From positions 1-64,000 of IMG/VR virus record IMGVR_UViG_3300032897_000002: a stretch of 64,000 nucleotides of DNA. One strand, written 5' to 3'. The position numbers and the translations under genes are program-made. This DNA comes from a virus. Of this stretch, positions 41,275 to 49,515 are shown one piece after another. Below the pieces are notes generated by a model. The model did no database searches and had not been told where the DNA came from. It saw nothing but the letters and a program-made list of their open reading frames with translations. The first letter of the stretch is position 1. Each line of letters begins with the position of its first letter.

Positions 41275-41534
41275 CAGTAAATCCTCCGGTGTCCGGGGAA
41301 CTCAGACTCCTCCACTTCAAAGTGTGGCGGGGCCTCCAGTGGTAAGCCGCGCCCGTAGTGCTTCATGAAAATATCGTGCTCGGTTCCCTTGCGGTAACTC
41401 ATCCTCAGACCGCACCACTTGCACCACTTTTGATAATCGCCATCAGGAGCAATCGGGCCGATCTCCGGGGCGTAGTGCCAGTCAAAGCGATGGGCAAGGC
41501 GCATAAAGGGGCGGTAGAGGCCAAACCATTTCAT
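41274..41534 (-). CDS. Trp/His/Cys small phage protein
   Basis: 86 aa; RLAHRFDWHYAPEIGPI and WCKWCGLR are found in short phage proteins of this size that start MKWW/MKWF and end with a CKWCG knuckle. Possibly zinc-binding. Confidence 0.65.
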   Translation of the reverse strand: MKWFGLYRPFMRLAHRFDWHYAPEIGPIAPDGDYQKWCKWCGLRMSYRKGTEHDIFMKHYGRGLPLEAPPHFEVEESEFPGHRRIY

Positions 41535-41731
41535 CAGTAAATCCTCCGCATCAGGTCACGCACGAAACGCCACTGGGACGCGAGAACTTGGGTGAGCGTC
41601 CGGGGTTGCTCCCAGGTAGAATCGACCCAAGCGAGAATGGTCATTGCAAAGTAGAGGACGACTAATACAGTGGCAAGCGCAATGGAAAATCCGGCAAATT
41701 CCGCGAAAAATGACAGGTTTTGCATCGTCAC
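41534..41731 (-). CDS. small membrane protein
   Basis: 65 aa with one strong transmembrane helix (residues 13-34) and a basic C-terminal tail. ATGA overlaps on both sides. Confidence 0.55.
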   Translation of the reverse strand: MTMQNLSFFAEFAGFSIALATVLVVLYFAMTILAWVDSTWEQPRTLTQVLASQWRFVRDLMRRIY

Positions 41732-42555
41732 TCCTTCCGCTCCTTGAGCATCTGCATCTCAACGAGGCAGTCCAGTTCACCGCGCAGGGCTCCGTCTTGG
41801 TCGGGGCCGGAGTAGCTGAGACATTCTTGGCGCATCTTCTCGGTGCGGTCGAACAGGGACGGCTGTGCTTCCACCAGCGCGATCCGCTCGCGGGCGATGC
41901 GGCAGTATTCCTCGCTGATTTCAAAGCCCAGGAAGTGGCGGGAAGAATGTTTAGCAGCTTGCAGCGTGGTGCCTGACCCCACAAAGCAGTCGAGAACAAC
42001 ACCATCACCGGGAACGCAGACATCGACCAACTCCTGCATCAACTCCGTGGGCTTCTGCACTGGATGCTCCCTTTCCGAAGATTCGGTTGCTGAATAGCGC
42101 AAGATGTCCGAATGTAAATCGCCGTTTCCCTTGGAAAAGGCCCCGGAGTTAGACGCCCAAAGAATCAGTTCAAACTGGTGGCGGAAGATGCGCCCAAGAC
42201 CAACGCGCATTTTGTCCCAAACGAGTGCAACCGAGAAGTCCCACCATCCATAGGCAACTGGATAGAACACTGGATAGGATTCATCGTTACAGAAACAAAG
42301 GAGGTTGCCCTTTGTTTTAAGAACCCGCTTCCACTCTTGGCACCAATCGAAGAAGCACTGACCAAGAATGCTCAAATCTCCCCAGCATCGGCCCCAAGAA
42401 ATACGAGACTGATAATGAGATGCCGGGGCAAAAAACGGCGGGTCAGTTATCACCGCATCTATGCACCGATCCGGCAGCGCCTTCATGAGTTCCAGGCAAT
42501 CCCCGCAGACCACCGAGCAGCAGTCATACGGCCCGAGTTTGCGCCCACAACTCAT
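41728..42555 (-). CDS. beta-class N4/N6 DNA methyltransferase
   Basis: 275 aa from ATG 42555 (overlaps the stop of the upstream gene). VITDPPFFAP (residues 35-44) is motif IV and DCFVGSGTTLQAAKH, later in the chain, motif I; this order IV then I defines the beta class, which methylates adenine N6 or cytosine N4. HPVQKPTEL precedes motif I as usual. The last 41 residues (RTEKMRQECLSYSGPD onwards) match the tail of the alpha-class enzyme at 15644-16756, though the catalytic domains differ. Probably masks phage DNA from host restriction. Confidence 0.88.
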   Translation of the reverse strand: MSCGRKLGPYDCCSVVCGDCLELMKALPDRCIDAVITDPPFFAPASHYQSRISWGRCWGDLSILGQCFFDWCQEWKRVLKTKGNLLCFCNDESYPVFYPVAYGWWDFSVALVWDKMRVGLGRIFRHQFELILWASNSGAFSKGNGDLHSDILRYSATESSEREHPVQKPTELMQELVDVCVPGDGVVLDCFVGSGTTLQAAKHSSRHFLGFEISEEYCRIARERIALVEAQPSLFDRTEKMRQECLSYSGPDQDGALRGELDCLVEMQMLKERKE

Positions 42556-42752
42556 CGCTTCACCTGCGGACCGCGCCACAACTCCCGCTGCGAGTCCCAT
42601 CGGTAGCCGAGACGCTCGATACGCTTCTGGGCTTGGACCGCACGCTTGAGCAGGTCTGGCATCGCCAGGGGACCGGCCCCGTTGTGCGGCTGCGCCTTGA
42701 TGTACCGCTCGATCTCGCGCCGGAGGTGCATGAGGGTGGGTTGGCGGGGCAT
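42552..42752 (-). CDS. hypothetical small basic protein
   Basis: 66 aa, helical, Arg-rich (HLRREIERYIKAQPH, RIERLGYRWDSQRELWRG). Overlaps at both ends. A predicted longer methyltransferase frame through this region is only an extension without SD. Confidence 0.6.
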   Translation of the reverse strand: MPRQPTLMHLRREIERYIKAQPHNGAGPLAMPDLLKRAVQAQKRIERLGYRWDSQRELWRGPQVKR

Positions 42753-43027
42753 TAAATGTCCTTCCCATCCAGCAGCTTTATCTTGCGCAGTTTCCCGAGG
42801 TAATGCTCCTGACCCACCGTGCAGAATCCCAGTTGAGCCAGAACTGTGCGCAGGCTCTTTGCGGCTATGGTGACCCGACCCCGGATGAACTCAGCGCTTC
42901 CACTCTTTTGATCTCGGCTGAGAACATCTAGGGCATCTCTAGTGGCAGCTTCGACTATAAGCAGTTCACGTTCAATCTCGCCGCGCAGGAAGAACAGGGC
43001 TCTTTCGGACTTCTTGATTCTGGGCAT
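42752..43027 (-). CDS. hypothetical helical protein
   Basis: 91 aa, basic start, long helices (ALFFLRGEIERELLIVEAATRDALDVL). Coupled to the zinc protein by TAATG. No family. Confidence 0.6.
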   Translation of the reverse strand: MPRIKKSERALFFLRGEIERELLIVEAATRDALDVLSRDQKSGSAEFIRGRVTIAAKSLRTVLAQLGFCTVGQEHYLGKLRKIKLLDGKDI

Positions 43028-43185
43028 TACTCCATCCCCTCTCGTGCGTGCTCAACGTGAATCGTGCGGACAGCCGGGCACTTGCAGCAGCGCTGAAAGA
43101 CGTGGTGGGCCGGCATGGGCTCATCGGGCGGCGGCTCGTGGTAGTGCCAGCAGTGCGAGCAGGGGTCACGGTGCGTGTCTTTCAT
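43027..43185 (-). CDS. Cys/His-rich small protein
   Basis: 52 aa; CSHCWHYHEPPPDEPMPAHH and CCKCPAVRTIHVEH give a zinc-binding four-Cys plus His set. This arrangement recurs in small phage proteins. GTG/ATG overlaps are absent upstream; SD GAGG before ATG 43185. Confidence 0.6.
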   Translation of the reverse strand: MKDTHRDPCSHCWHYHEPPPDEPMPAHHVFQRCCKCPAVRTIHVEHAREGME

Positions 43186-43193
43186 GGATCACC

Positions 43194-43361
43194 TCACTTC
43201 CCCATCCTGACGTAGAGCCGCGCCACAAAGAAGGCGGGCCACATTGGAATACCCAGCAGAGCCGCAAGCAATCGGACTGCAAGGCGCCCCTTGCGGTTGT
43301 CTCGTTCAGCCACGATGATGACGCCTGTCCAGAGGTAGAGGAAGAGCAGGAAGTATCTCAC
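43194..43361 (-). CDS. small membrane protein
   Basis: 55 aa from GTG 43361 overlapping the previous TGA. Two hydrophobic segments (YFLLFLYLWTGVIIV; LAALLGIPMWPAFFVARL). Confidence 0.5.
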   Translation of the reverse strand: MRYFLLFLYLWTGVIIVAERDNRKGRLAVRLLAALLGIPMWPAFFVARLYVRMGK

Positions 43362-43477
43362 TTCGGCCCCCTTCCGAGCTTGCGCAACTGGCGCTCGACG
43401 TACCAGACGAATAGGGCGGCTTCGAGGCAGATGACCGCAGCGGAGATTAGAAAGGCTTCGATCACGGTTAGGTCCAT
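43358..43477 (-). CDS. tiny membrane protein
   Basis: 39 aa from ATG 43477: MDLTVIEAFLISAAVICLEA then ALFVWYVERQLRKLG. One transmembrane helix with basic tail. Confidence 0.5.
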   Translation of the reverse strand: MDLTVIEAFLISAAVICLEAALFVWYVERQLRKLGRGPK

Positions 43478-43481
43478 CGCT

Positions 43482-44030
43482 TCAAATCCCCCTTGCCGGG
43501 TTGCGGTGGCCCATCGCCTTGCACTGAAAGCAGCCGTACAGACGGCAGGTCAGCGGGTCGTGTTTGGCTGGCTTCGGCTCGTCGTAGGCTTCAATGATGT
43601 CTGCCGGGTCGGGCTCCCAGGCGGCATTGTGCGGCACTCCAGCGGGGCGCGTAGGGTCGGGTGGCTCGTCATCCTCTCGCAGCATCGGGGCTCCGATGTC
43701 CTGCGGGTCAATGACAGCCGGCTTGCGCTTCTTGAGACGCTCAAGGAATGGCTCTCTCGTGGGTTTTGGTTGCCCGCCTTCGGGGCGTGTTTGTGCGGAT
43801 GCGTCCCCCGCTACAGCATTCGCGTCCCGCATTGTTGGCAGACTCCCATCACGAAGTTGTGATTCAAGCATGGCGCGATCATGGCTATCACCCCCCTTTA
43901 TCGGACTGTTCCAATCGGTGCGCTTGCAGCGTGGGCAGACCTTCGGCAGCGTCCCGTAACGCGGTTTCCATGTGTATTTGCAGCGTTCGCAGACCAGAGA
44001 GTCTACCGTCTCGCGGGTTATCACTGCCAT
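43482..44030 (-). CDS. rubredoxin-like zinc-ribbon protein
   Basis: 182 aa from ATG 44030. CERCKYTWKPRYGTLPKVCPRCKRTDW near the N terminus is a compact zinc ribbon; the rest is Pro/Arg-rich with a second CRLYGCFQC knuckle at the C terminus. Its promoter is placed so that the ATG is almost the first transcribed base, so it is likely read from a leaderless transcript. First gene of the run down to 40.9 kb. Confidence 0.65.
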   Translation of the reverse strand: MAVITRETVDSLVCERCKYTWKPRYGTLPKVCPRCKRTDWNSPIKGGDSHDRAMLESQLRDGSLPTMRDANAVAGDASAQTRPEGGQPKPTREPFLERLKKRKPAVIDPQDIGAPMLREDDEPPDPTRPAGVPHNAAWEPDPADIIEAYDEPKPAKHDPLTCRLYGCFQCKAMGHRNPARGI

Positions 44031-44037
44031 ACCTATA

Positions 44038-44066
44038 CGTATAAAGGCGGGCTGAGTCGATGTCAA
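44038..44066 (-). promoter_or_regulatory. promoter with leaderless spacing, upstream of 44.0-kb gene
   Basis: TTGACA (44066-44061), 17-nt spacer, TATACG (44043-44038), inside the palindrome TATACGTATA; 7 nt to ATG 44030. Lies immediately after the TerL stop. Confidence 0.65.
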
Positions 44067-44069
44067 GCC

Positions 44070-45668
44070 CTATCTGTTCCCCTCTCGAAACCACTCCGGG
44101 GCGTAATCGACCTCGACCACGTACTTCTTTTCCTTGGCCATGTGCTGCATCAGATACAGGTCTCGCTGGACTGGATCACCGATCAGGGCCGCGTGGGCTT
44201 GGGTCTGAATGTCCTCCGGCATCTCGGCAAAACGCACCGGGCCGGCAAAGGTCAGCGCGAGGGCGTCTCCTTCGTCGGGGGATTTCAGGCCGCGTTTCTT
44301 CATGCTCTCTTTGGACTCCAGAATCAACTTGCCGTTGGCCTTGGAAGCTCCGTAGCCAACCTGGGTCAAGTCCTGCTCCAGGTCGGGGCTGTGCGGGATA
44401 GCGCCTTGTGGCAGCCAGGCCCGCATACGCCACCACATAGCCGCCCGCATGTTCTCGCAGTGTGCCTCTGCGGATGAGCCGCTGAACTGCACTCCCACAA
44501 TCCGCACGCCATGGCCTTTATCGGGCCAACTCTCCACCACCGCCCGCAGGCGGTCCCCGATAGGTCCGCCGATGGAGCCGCCCGTTTCATCAATAAAAAC
44601 CATGTCTGGCCAGCGCTCGCGGATCACGTCAGCTAGGAGCGACACCATAATGCCGGTGTCCCGCGTCTTCTCGCCCGGTACCATCAGCCAGGGAATCGAC
44701 CGCGCATCCTGCCCGCGCCGGAAGGCAATCACGTTGCGGTCGTCGCCGCCCCGCGCCAGGTCCACGCCCATCAACAGCGGGTCAAGGGATTCATCAACGT
44801 GCCGCGTCATGGCGCCATAAACCCGGTCTGAGTCGATAAAGGACGCATCGCCGGCCCGTGGGAACTCACCGCGCACCCGGACGCGCACAAAGTCGCTATC
44901 CTCGCCCCAGTCCTCAACCCATTGTTGGAATTGCTCTTTATTGGTACCGTCAACTGTACGGCTGTCAATCTGATAGGTCTTCCAGCGGTGCGAATGGCGG
45001 CCGAAACACTCACGGAAGCGGCCGGTTGATCTTGAAGGGTTCCCGAAGGCCAGCCAGATTATCTCTGTGCCGGTGTCGGTCTGCGCACCTTCGGCAGCAG
45101 CCCAGATACTATCCGCTATCGCGCTTGCCTCATCGAATACTAGCACGATCCGGCTGCCCTGGTTGTGCATTCCCTGAAAGGCTTCTGAATTGTGCTCCGT
45201 CCACGGCACCAAGTCTGCCCGCCAGTCGGCCGGCGACTCTTTAACGGCTAAAGTGGTGCCGGTCAACGCCATCCAGTGGCTATTGATGGCGCGATTGAGC
45301 CAGATGTTAAGCTCTGGCCGGGTCTTTGTGCGTAGCTGTACCTCAGTGTTGGCGGTGACCGTAGCGCGGGCGCGGGGGCACGTTGACAGGCCCCACAGCA
45401 GCACCATAGAGACTAGGGCAGACTTCCCGATGCCATGACCAGAGCTTACGGCAATGCGGCAGGGCTCGCCGCGCCGGTTCTGGAGATGCCAGGCGATATA
45501 CTGGAGGATTTCACGCTGCCAAGGGCGTGGACCGGGAGCACTTAGCAATTCACCTTGACCCCAGCCAAACGCTAGATGGACATATCGAAGCGGGTCGTAA
45601 GTGCAATAGCCGACTGCCTTTATAAGCTCAAGATCGGCTTCAGTTGCCTGCGGTGAGGGCGCGGACAT
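44070..45668 (-). CDS. terL: terminase large subunit
   Basis: 532 aa. ATPase: Walker A SSGHGIGKS (75-83) and Walker B VFDEAS (D179-E180), with the coupling motif near AFGNPS. Nuclease: D303 (GVDLARGGDD), D360 (VFIDETG) and D468 (DEGDALAL), the RNase H-fold three-metal set. Motor that cuts and packages phage DNA into the empty capsid through the portal. Overlaps the terS end by 29 nt. Length is normal and all catalytic residues are in place. Confidence 0.95.
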   Translation of the reverse strand: MSAPSPQATEADLELIKAVGYCTYDPLRYVHLAFGWGQGELLSAPGPRPWQREILQYIAWHLQNRRGEPCRIAVSSGHGIGKSALVSMVLLWGLSTCPRARATVTANTEVQLRTKTRPELNIWLNRAINSHWMALTGTTLAVKESPADWRADLVPWTEHNSEAFQGMHNQGSRIVLVFDEASAIADSIWAAAEGAQTDTGTEIIWLAFGNPSRSTGRFRECFGRHSHRWKTYQIDSRTVDGTNKEQFQQWVEDWGEDSDFVRVRVRGEFPRAGDASFIDSDRVYGAMTRHVDESLDPLLMGVDLARGGDDRNVIAFRRGQDARSIPWLMVPGEKTRDTGIMVSLLADVIRERWPDMVFIDETGGSIGGPIGDRLRAVVESWPDKGHGVRIVGVQFSGSSAEAHCENMRAAMWWRMRAWLPQGAIPHSPDLEQDLTQVGYGASKANGKLILESKESMKKRGLKSPDEGDALALTFAGPVRFAEMPEDIQTQAHAALIGDPVQRDLYLMQHMAKEKKYVVEVDYAPEWFREGNR

Positions 45669-46347
45669 TGTTCTCTTCGGGGGTTTCCTGCTTAGGCATG
45701 GTTGATAATCGCTGCCGAATGACCGCTAATTGCTCAGCGATAAGAATAGGCCCACCATTAGGCCCGGAGACCTCAACCTTGGTCGGGAACAGCGCCAAAT
45801 GCTTCCCGAGCATCTCAAGCGCTCGCAACCTGTCTGTCAGCTTGAACTTGCGCAACTGACCGAAGCAATGCTTACCGCTGCCGTCCGCCGCGTCTTCGTA
45901 CAGGTTCACAAACTCAAAACCGGCCACTGCATGGGCGCTCAGGTCATCCAGGTCTTTAATGTCCTTCGCGGTGCCTTTTTCGTCAAAGAAATCTCGAACG
46001 TCGTAAGTCGCTGATTTGGCAAGAGCTTGCAGAACGTCGTCGGCCTTCATTTCGATCTTCTTAGCCTGAATCGCCAAAAGTTCATCAATTCTTGCCCGTA
46101 TTTTAGGGGTTTTTAGCAGTTTGGCAGCCGATACCGCCGCAGACCTTGGACTGTACCCGGCCCGAACCGCTGCGAGCATCTTCTTGCGGTCAACGATGTA
46201 CTCACGGCAGAAGCGCTCTTGATTATCAGGGAGTTTCCCGCCCTTCGTCTGGGATGGCCTGCCCTTGGGTACAGTGGCCCCAGGCTGCACTTTCTCGGGT
46301 TGGTGCCCCGCTAATTGTGCGTTGCTGCTTTTCTGATCTTCGAGCAT
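45640..46347 (-). CDS. terS: terminase small subunit
   Basis: 235 aa. N-terminal basic stretch, then a helix-turn-helix region (QERFCREYIVDRKKMLAAVRAGY, KTPKIRARIDELL) and a helical oligomerisation half (RALEMLGKHLALF) as in the Terminase_2 family. It recognises the packaging site and regulates TerL. Precedes terL and overlaps it. Confidence 0.85.
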   Translation of the reverse strand: MLEDQKSSNAQLAGHQPEKVQPGATVPKGRPSQTKGGKLPDNQERFCREYIVDRKKMLAAVRAGYSPRSAAVSAAKLLKTPKIRARIDELLAIQAKKIEMKADDVLQALAKSATYDVRDFFDEKGTAKDIKDLDDLSAHAVAGFEFVNLYEDAADGSGKHCFGQLRKFKLTDRLRALEMLGKHLALFPTKVEVSGPNGGPILIAEQLAVIRQRLSTMPKQETPEENNVRALTAGN

Positions 46348-46352
46348 ATAAT

Positions 46353-46583
46353 CTAAGCCGACCTCTCAGTATGAGAGGCTCGCTCCCGGCTTGGAACAGA
46401 AAGACTCATCTGCGGAAATATATAACCCTTATCCCGTTTGCGCTTGAAAGATCGCAGCGACGCAGAAAGTTGCTTTATCCTGTCTTTCTCCTGCCGAATC
46501 TGTTCCTCGGTGTCCGCTATCAGAACATCCCAAGAAATGTCTCCTGACCTTTCATTTTTTTCTTGACAAACGTCTCTAGACAT
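46353..46583 (-). CDS. coiled-coil small protein
   Basis: 76 aa from ATG 46583 with AAGGAG upstream. Helical (EEQIRQEKDRIKQLSASLRSFKRKR). Ends 5 nt before terS. Its start region also contains the plus-strand promoter of the next island, so the two transcripts overlap divergently. Confidence 0.6.
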   Translation of the reverse strand: MSRDVCQEKNERSGDISWDVLIADTEEQIRQEKDRIKQLSASLRSFKRKRDKGYIFPQMSLSVPSRERASHTERSA

Positions 46584-46589
46584 TATAAG
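46563..46589 (+). promoter_or_regulatory. promoter with leaderless spacing, 46.6-kb island
   Basis: TTGACA (46563-46568), 15-nt spacer, TATAAG (46584-46589), ATG at 46598 with no SD. GTCTCTAGAC near-palindrome lies in the spacer. Confidence 0.5.
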
Positions 46590-46597
46590 CTCCTTGC

Positions 46598-47035
46598 ATG
46601 ACAAAGCCTGAATATAAGGAAATCGTTGATCGGCTTAGAATTAGGCTTACCGAAATCGACACCGAAAGAGCAGAACTTGACGTGCGCCGCTCCGATTTCG
46701 ACCGGGAGGCCGCAAGCATTAAAGACACCCTTGCCGACCTGCTGCCGTTGTGCGGGGAAGTTGCCAATCTCGGTGATCTGAGCGGACTTGGATTCACGAA
46801 CGCGATTCGCGGGGTCATGACTCTCAGGGCCGGAGAATGGATGTCCGCATCCGCAATAAAAGAAGCACTGGTTCAAGGTGGATTTGAACTCTCGACCTAC
46901 ACAAACCCGATGGCGAGCATCTACAAAATTCTCTCCCGTCTCAAGGAAGCCAAAGAGATTGAAGTTAAAGATGAAGGAATGAAAACGCTGTACCGAGGTA
47001 AACCTAACCTTCCGGTCGTTTCCAAGGTTAGATGA
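46598..47035 (+). CDS. coiled-coil plus winged-helix-like protein
   Basis: 145 aa. Residues 1-50 are a heptad helix (DRLRIRLTEIDTERAELDVRR); residues 70-135 look like a winged helix (SASAIKEALVQGGFELS, ASIYKILSRLKEAKEIEVKDEG). Possible DNA-binding regulator or partner of the downstream transposase ORF. Confidence 0.65.
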   Translation: MTKPEYKEIVDRLRIRLTEIDTERAELDVRRSDFDREAASIKDTLADLLPLCGEVANLGDLSGLGFTNAIRGVMTLRAGEWMSASAIKEALVQGGFELSTYTNPMASIYKILSRLKEAKEIEVKDEGMKTLYRGKPNLPVVSKVR

Positions 47036-47158
47036 AAGTAAGAAGCCCTGCCAGTAGTTACGAGCTGCTGACAGGGCCAAATCCAGCACGCGGGGTAAGC
47101 CGTATGCCGAATCTCTCAATCGCATTATCGGCTTGCTACCGCAGAAAGGCAAGCCGAA

Positions 47159-48097
47159 ATGACCTGTCACAACTGCAATTCCCGCTGCAAAGAATTTGGA
47201 CGCCACCGCAACGGCCTTCAGCGCTTCCGCTGTAAGCAATGCCGCAAAACCTTTACCGAAGATCACGCCACGCCGCTGGGTGGCATGTATACGCGCCTGG
47301 AGGATGCGGCCAGGGTCATAGAACTTTTGACTGAGGGTTGCTCCGTCAGTAGCACCGAGCGCCTGAGTGGCATTCACCACACCACAATTTTGTCTTTGCT
47401 GGCACTGATGGGAGATAAGTGTGAACGGCTCTTGGAGAACCGGATTACCCGTCTCCCGGTATCCGATGTGCAAGTTGACGAGATATGGGGTTTTGTCGGC
47501 TGCAAAGAGCGCCGGAACGTGAACGGCGATCCGCTGCGCGGGGATGCCTATTGCTTTATCGGCGTTGAGCGTAACACCAAGCTCGTTCTGGCTTGGCACC
47601 TCGGAAGGCGAAGCGCCCGCGATACCCTGGCCTTTACCGAAAAGCTGGAGGGCGCCACGGCGGGACACTTCCAGATTACCACCGATGGCTTTAAGCCCTA
47701 CTTTGACGCTATCCACACTTGCCTTGGCACCCGCGTTGACTACGGGCAGCTTATCAAGACCTTCGCCGGCACCACCGACGAAGAACACCGTTATTCGCCA
47801 CCACAGGTGGTGGACATAACGATTAAACCGATGTGGGGCCAGCCTGACCTTGGCCGTATTTGTACCTCGCATGTCGAGCGCAACAACTTGTCTATTCGCA
47901 TGGGGATGCGGCGAATGACCCGGCTCACCAATGCCTTCAGCAAGAAATGGGCAAACCGCAAGGCCGCTTATGCTGTGTGGTTCGCGTTCTATAACTTCTG
48001 CCGTGTTCATTGCACCCTTCGCGTTACGCCCGCCATGGCCGCTGGCATCACTGACCATATCTGGCCGGTCAGGGAACTTGTGGAGGCCGCCGCATGA
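47159..48097 (+). CDS. IS1-type DDE transposase ORF with zinc finger
   Basis: 312 aa in one frame. InsA-like zinc finger CHNCNSRCKEFGRHRNG..RCKQC (residues 3-30), HTH around 55-85, then DDE core: VD107EIWGF, TTD176GFK and VE240RNNL, with NLSIRMGMRRMTRLTNAFSKK. In classical IS1 this product needs a frameshift; here it is fused. Residues for catalysis are intact. An imperfect hairpin (CCCTG/CAGGG, 47050-47079) lies upstream. No matching inverted ends or target duplications seen. Confidence 0.85.
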   Translation: MTCHNCNSRCKEFGRHRNGLQRFRCKQCRKTFTEDHATPLGGMYTRLEDAARVIELLTEGCSVSSTERLSGIHHTTILSLLALMGDKCERLLENRITRLPVSDVQVDEIWGFVGCKERRNVNGDPLRGDAYCFIGVERNTKLVLAWHLGRRSARDTLAFTEKLEGATAGHFQITTDGFKPYFDAIHTCLGTRVDYGQLIKTFAGTTDEEHRYSPPQVVDITIKPMWGQPDLGRICTSHVERNNLSIRMGMRRMTRLTNAFSKKWANRKAAYAVWFAFYNFCRVHCTLRVTPAMAAGITDHIWPVRELVEAAA

Positions 48098-48141
48098 TGA
48101 CCTTCGGATGTTGGCCGATCTGGCTCAGACCCCCACCATTT

Positions 48142-48166
48142 AAGCCAGCCCTCCCGGCTGGCTTTT
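48142..48166 (+). terminator. intrinsic terminator of the second transposase unit
   Basis: Stem AAGCCAGCC/GGCTGGCTT with loop CTCCC, followed by TTTT. Confidence 0.8.
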
Positions 48167-48186
48167 GGTATTATTAGCACGTCTTT

Positions 48187-49074
48187 ATGCGCCCAGTACT
48201 GAAGTGTATTACCGTGGTCGTCGTCTTGGCATCGGTAGGGTTTGTCTGCGCTCAGGGCACGCCAGAAAAGGGGATCGTTAAAGACAACAGTGGTCTCCAT
48301 ACCGAGATATCCACAGACTCCGAGAAGGATAAAGACCGCACCCAGAATGTAACGGTGGTCGTAAACCCAGAACATCCCCAAAACCTGAAATCCAATGCAA
48401 AAGAGACCGACGAAGATATAGACACACAAAGGAATCTTGTCCGCTTCACAAAGTTGCTTGTTGTCGTCGGCGTTATTCAATCCGTTATTTTGGCTATTAC
48501 CGGCCTTATTCTCGGCCTCCAGATTTTCGCTATGATATCCAGCGAACGCGCTTGGCTCTCGGTCAAAAGGGTCGGCAATCCGCCAGAGGATTGGCTTAAT
48601 CGCGTTAAGTCGAGTTATGTGGTTGGCGTCATACTGGAATTTAGTGTATTCGGGAAAACTCCAGCTAGAATAACCGAGGCGCGTTTTGCGCTCCGGCTTA
48701 TTCCAACGAAGAATAACTCTCGACGCCGCGAGCCCGACCTTCCCGAAAATCCAAACTACGCAGGCATAACCGGACTCGAAATTACGGGTAAGAATACGAT
48801 TGTTATTGCTCCCGGCGGCGATTTCAGAATCCAAGAGTTTCTTTCCCCACCCCCCAAGCCGGAGGATTTGGAAGAAACGAGGGACGGCAAGAAAGTATTG
48901 TGTGTCTATGGGTTTATCAAGTACAAGGATGCATTCGGGAGAGGCAGAGAAACAAGGGCGTGCTTCGTTTATGACTTTTCGTTCGGGGGCATACTCAGAA
49001 GCCCCGATGGGATAGTGCTTAATCCGGCTGGCTTCCGCCCAGGGGGTTCGGCAGCCTACAATCAAGCAACCTAA
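48187..49074 (+). CDS. secreted/membrane protein with signal and transmembrane helix
   Basis: 295 aa. Signal-like MRPVLKCITVVVVLASVGFV, an acidic region, a transmembrane helix at about 91-115 (LLVVVGVIQSVILAITGLIL), then a soluble beta-rich domain (RAWLSVKRVGNPP, YVVGVILEFSVFGKTPARI). Looks like a bacterial envelope protein carried by the phage; function unknown. Confidence 0.6.
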   Translation: MRPVLKCITVVVVLASVGFVCAQGTPEKGIVKDNSGLHTEISTDSEKDKDRTQNVTVVVNPEHPQNLKSNAKETDEDIDTQRNLVRFTKLLVVVGVIQSVILAITGLILGLQIFAMISSERAWLSVKRVGNPPEDWLNRVKSSYVVGVILEFSVFGKTPARITEARFALRLIPTKNNSRRREPDLPENPNYAGITGLEITGKNTIVIAPGGDFRIQEFLSPPPKPEDLEETRDGKKVLCVYGFIKYKDAFGRGRETRACFVYDFSFGGILRSPDGIVLNPAGFRPGGSAAYNQAT

Positions 49075-49322
49075 CAGCAAGCTCAACGAAATACGTCTCG
49101 GGCAGATTCCACCCAAACATCAACTCAATCGCCCTTTTAGCTAGGATGGGGCAGTGTATTTGGATGGCTTCAACCACAGTTCAAAGTTAAATGAACGCCA
49201 GAATTGTGCGGGGGTCCGGAAGTTGGCTCCCATCCCCAAATTACCTAGCAACGCACTCTTAGCCGAGCACCCTCGGGTTGGCTGATGTCATCCATGCCCC
49301 GAATCTAAAGCAGCCAGAATCC

Positions 49323-49466
49323 GTTGTCAAGCCCAAAGTGACAAACCACGTCCATGCCATCGACACGATTTGTCATCTTTTAACATTTCGATGGGTTTTA
49401 GAGCAATTCCAGTGCCAATGCAAACCAGCAAACCCCACACCCTCATTAGCTTACAAACCCATCGAA
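49323..49466. promoter_or_regulatory. inverted-repeat control region before the early cluster
   Basis: In this gene-free stretch (49075-49515) there are TTGTCA (49323), TGACAA (49338) and a TGACAAA/TTTGTCA pair, plus a perfect 12-bp inverted repeat TTCGATGGGTTT (49387-49398) / AAACCCATCGAA (49455-49466). Likely operators or a long-arm RNA hairpin for the early plus-strand genes. No promoter match is strong; TAGACT at 49505-49510 is a weak -10. Confidence 0.4.
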
Positions 49467-49515
49467 TTTAACTCCTTTCTCGTCTTATGGAACCCAGCTT
49501 GCACTAGACTATGGC

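Noticed and set aside
46583-48058. Long minus-strand open frame of about 490 codons
   Set aside because: It is antisense to the 46598-47035 and 47159-48097 genes, has no SD, and its translation has no domain logic.
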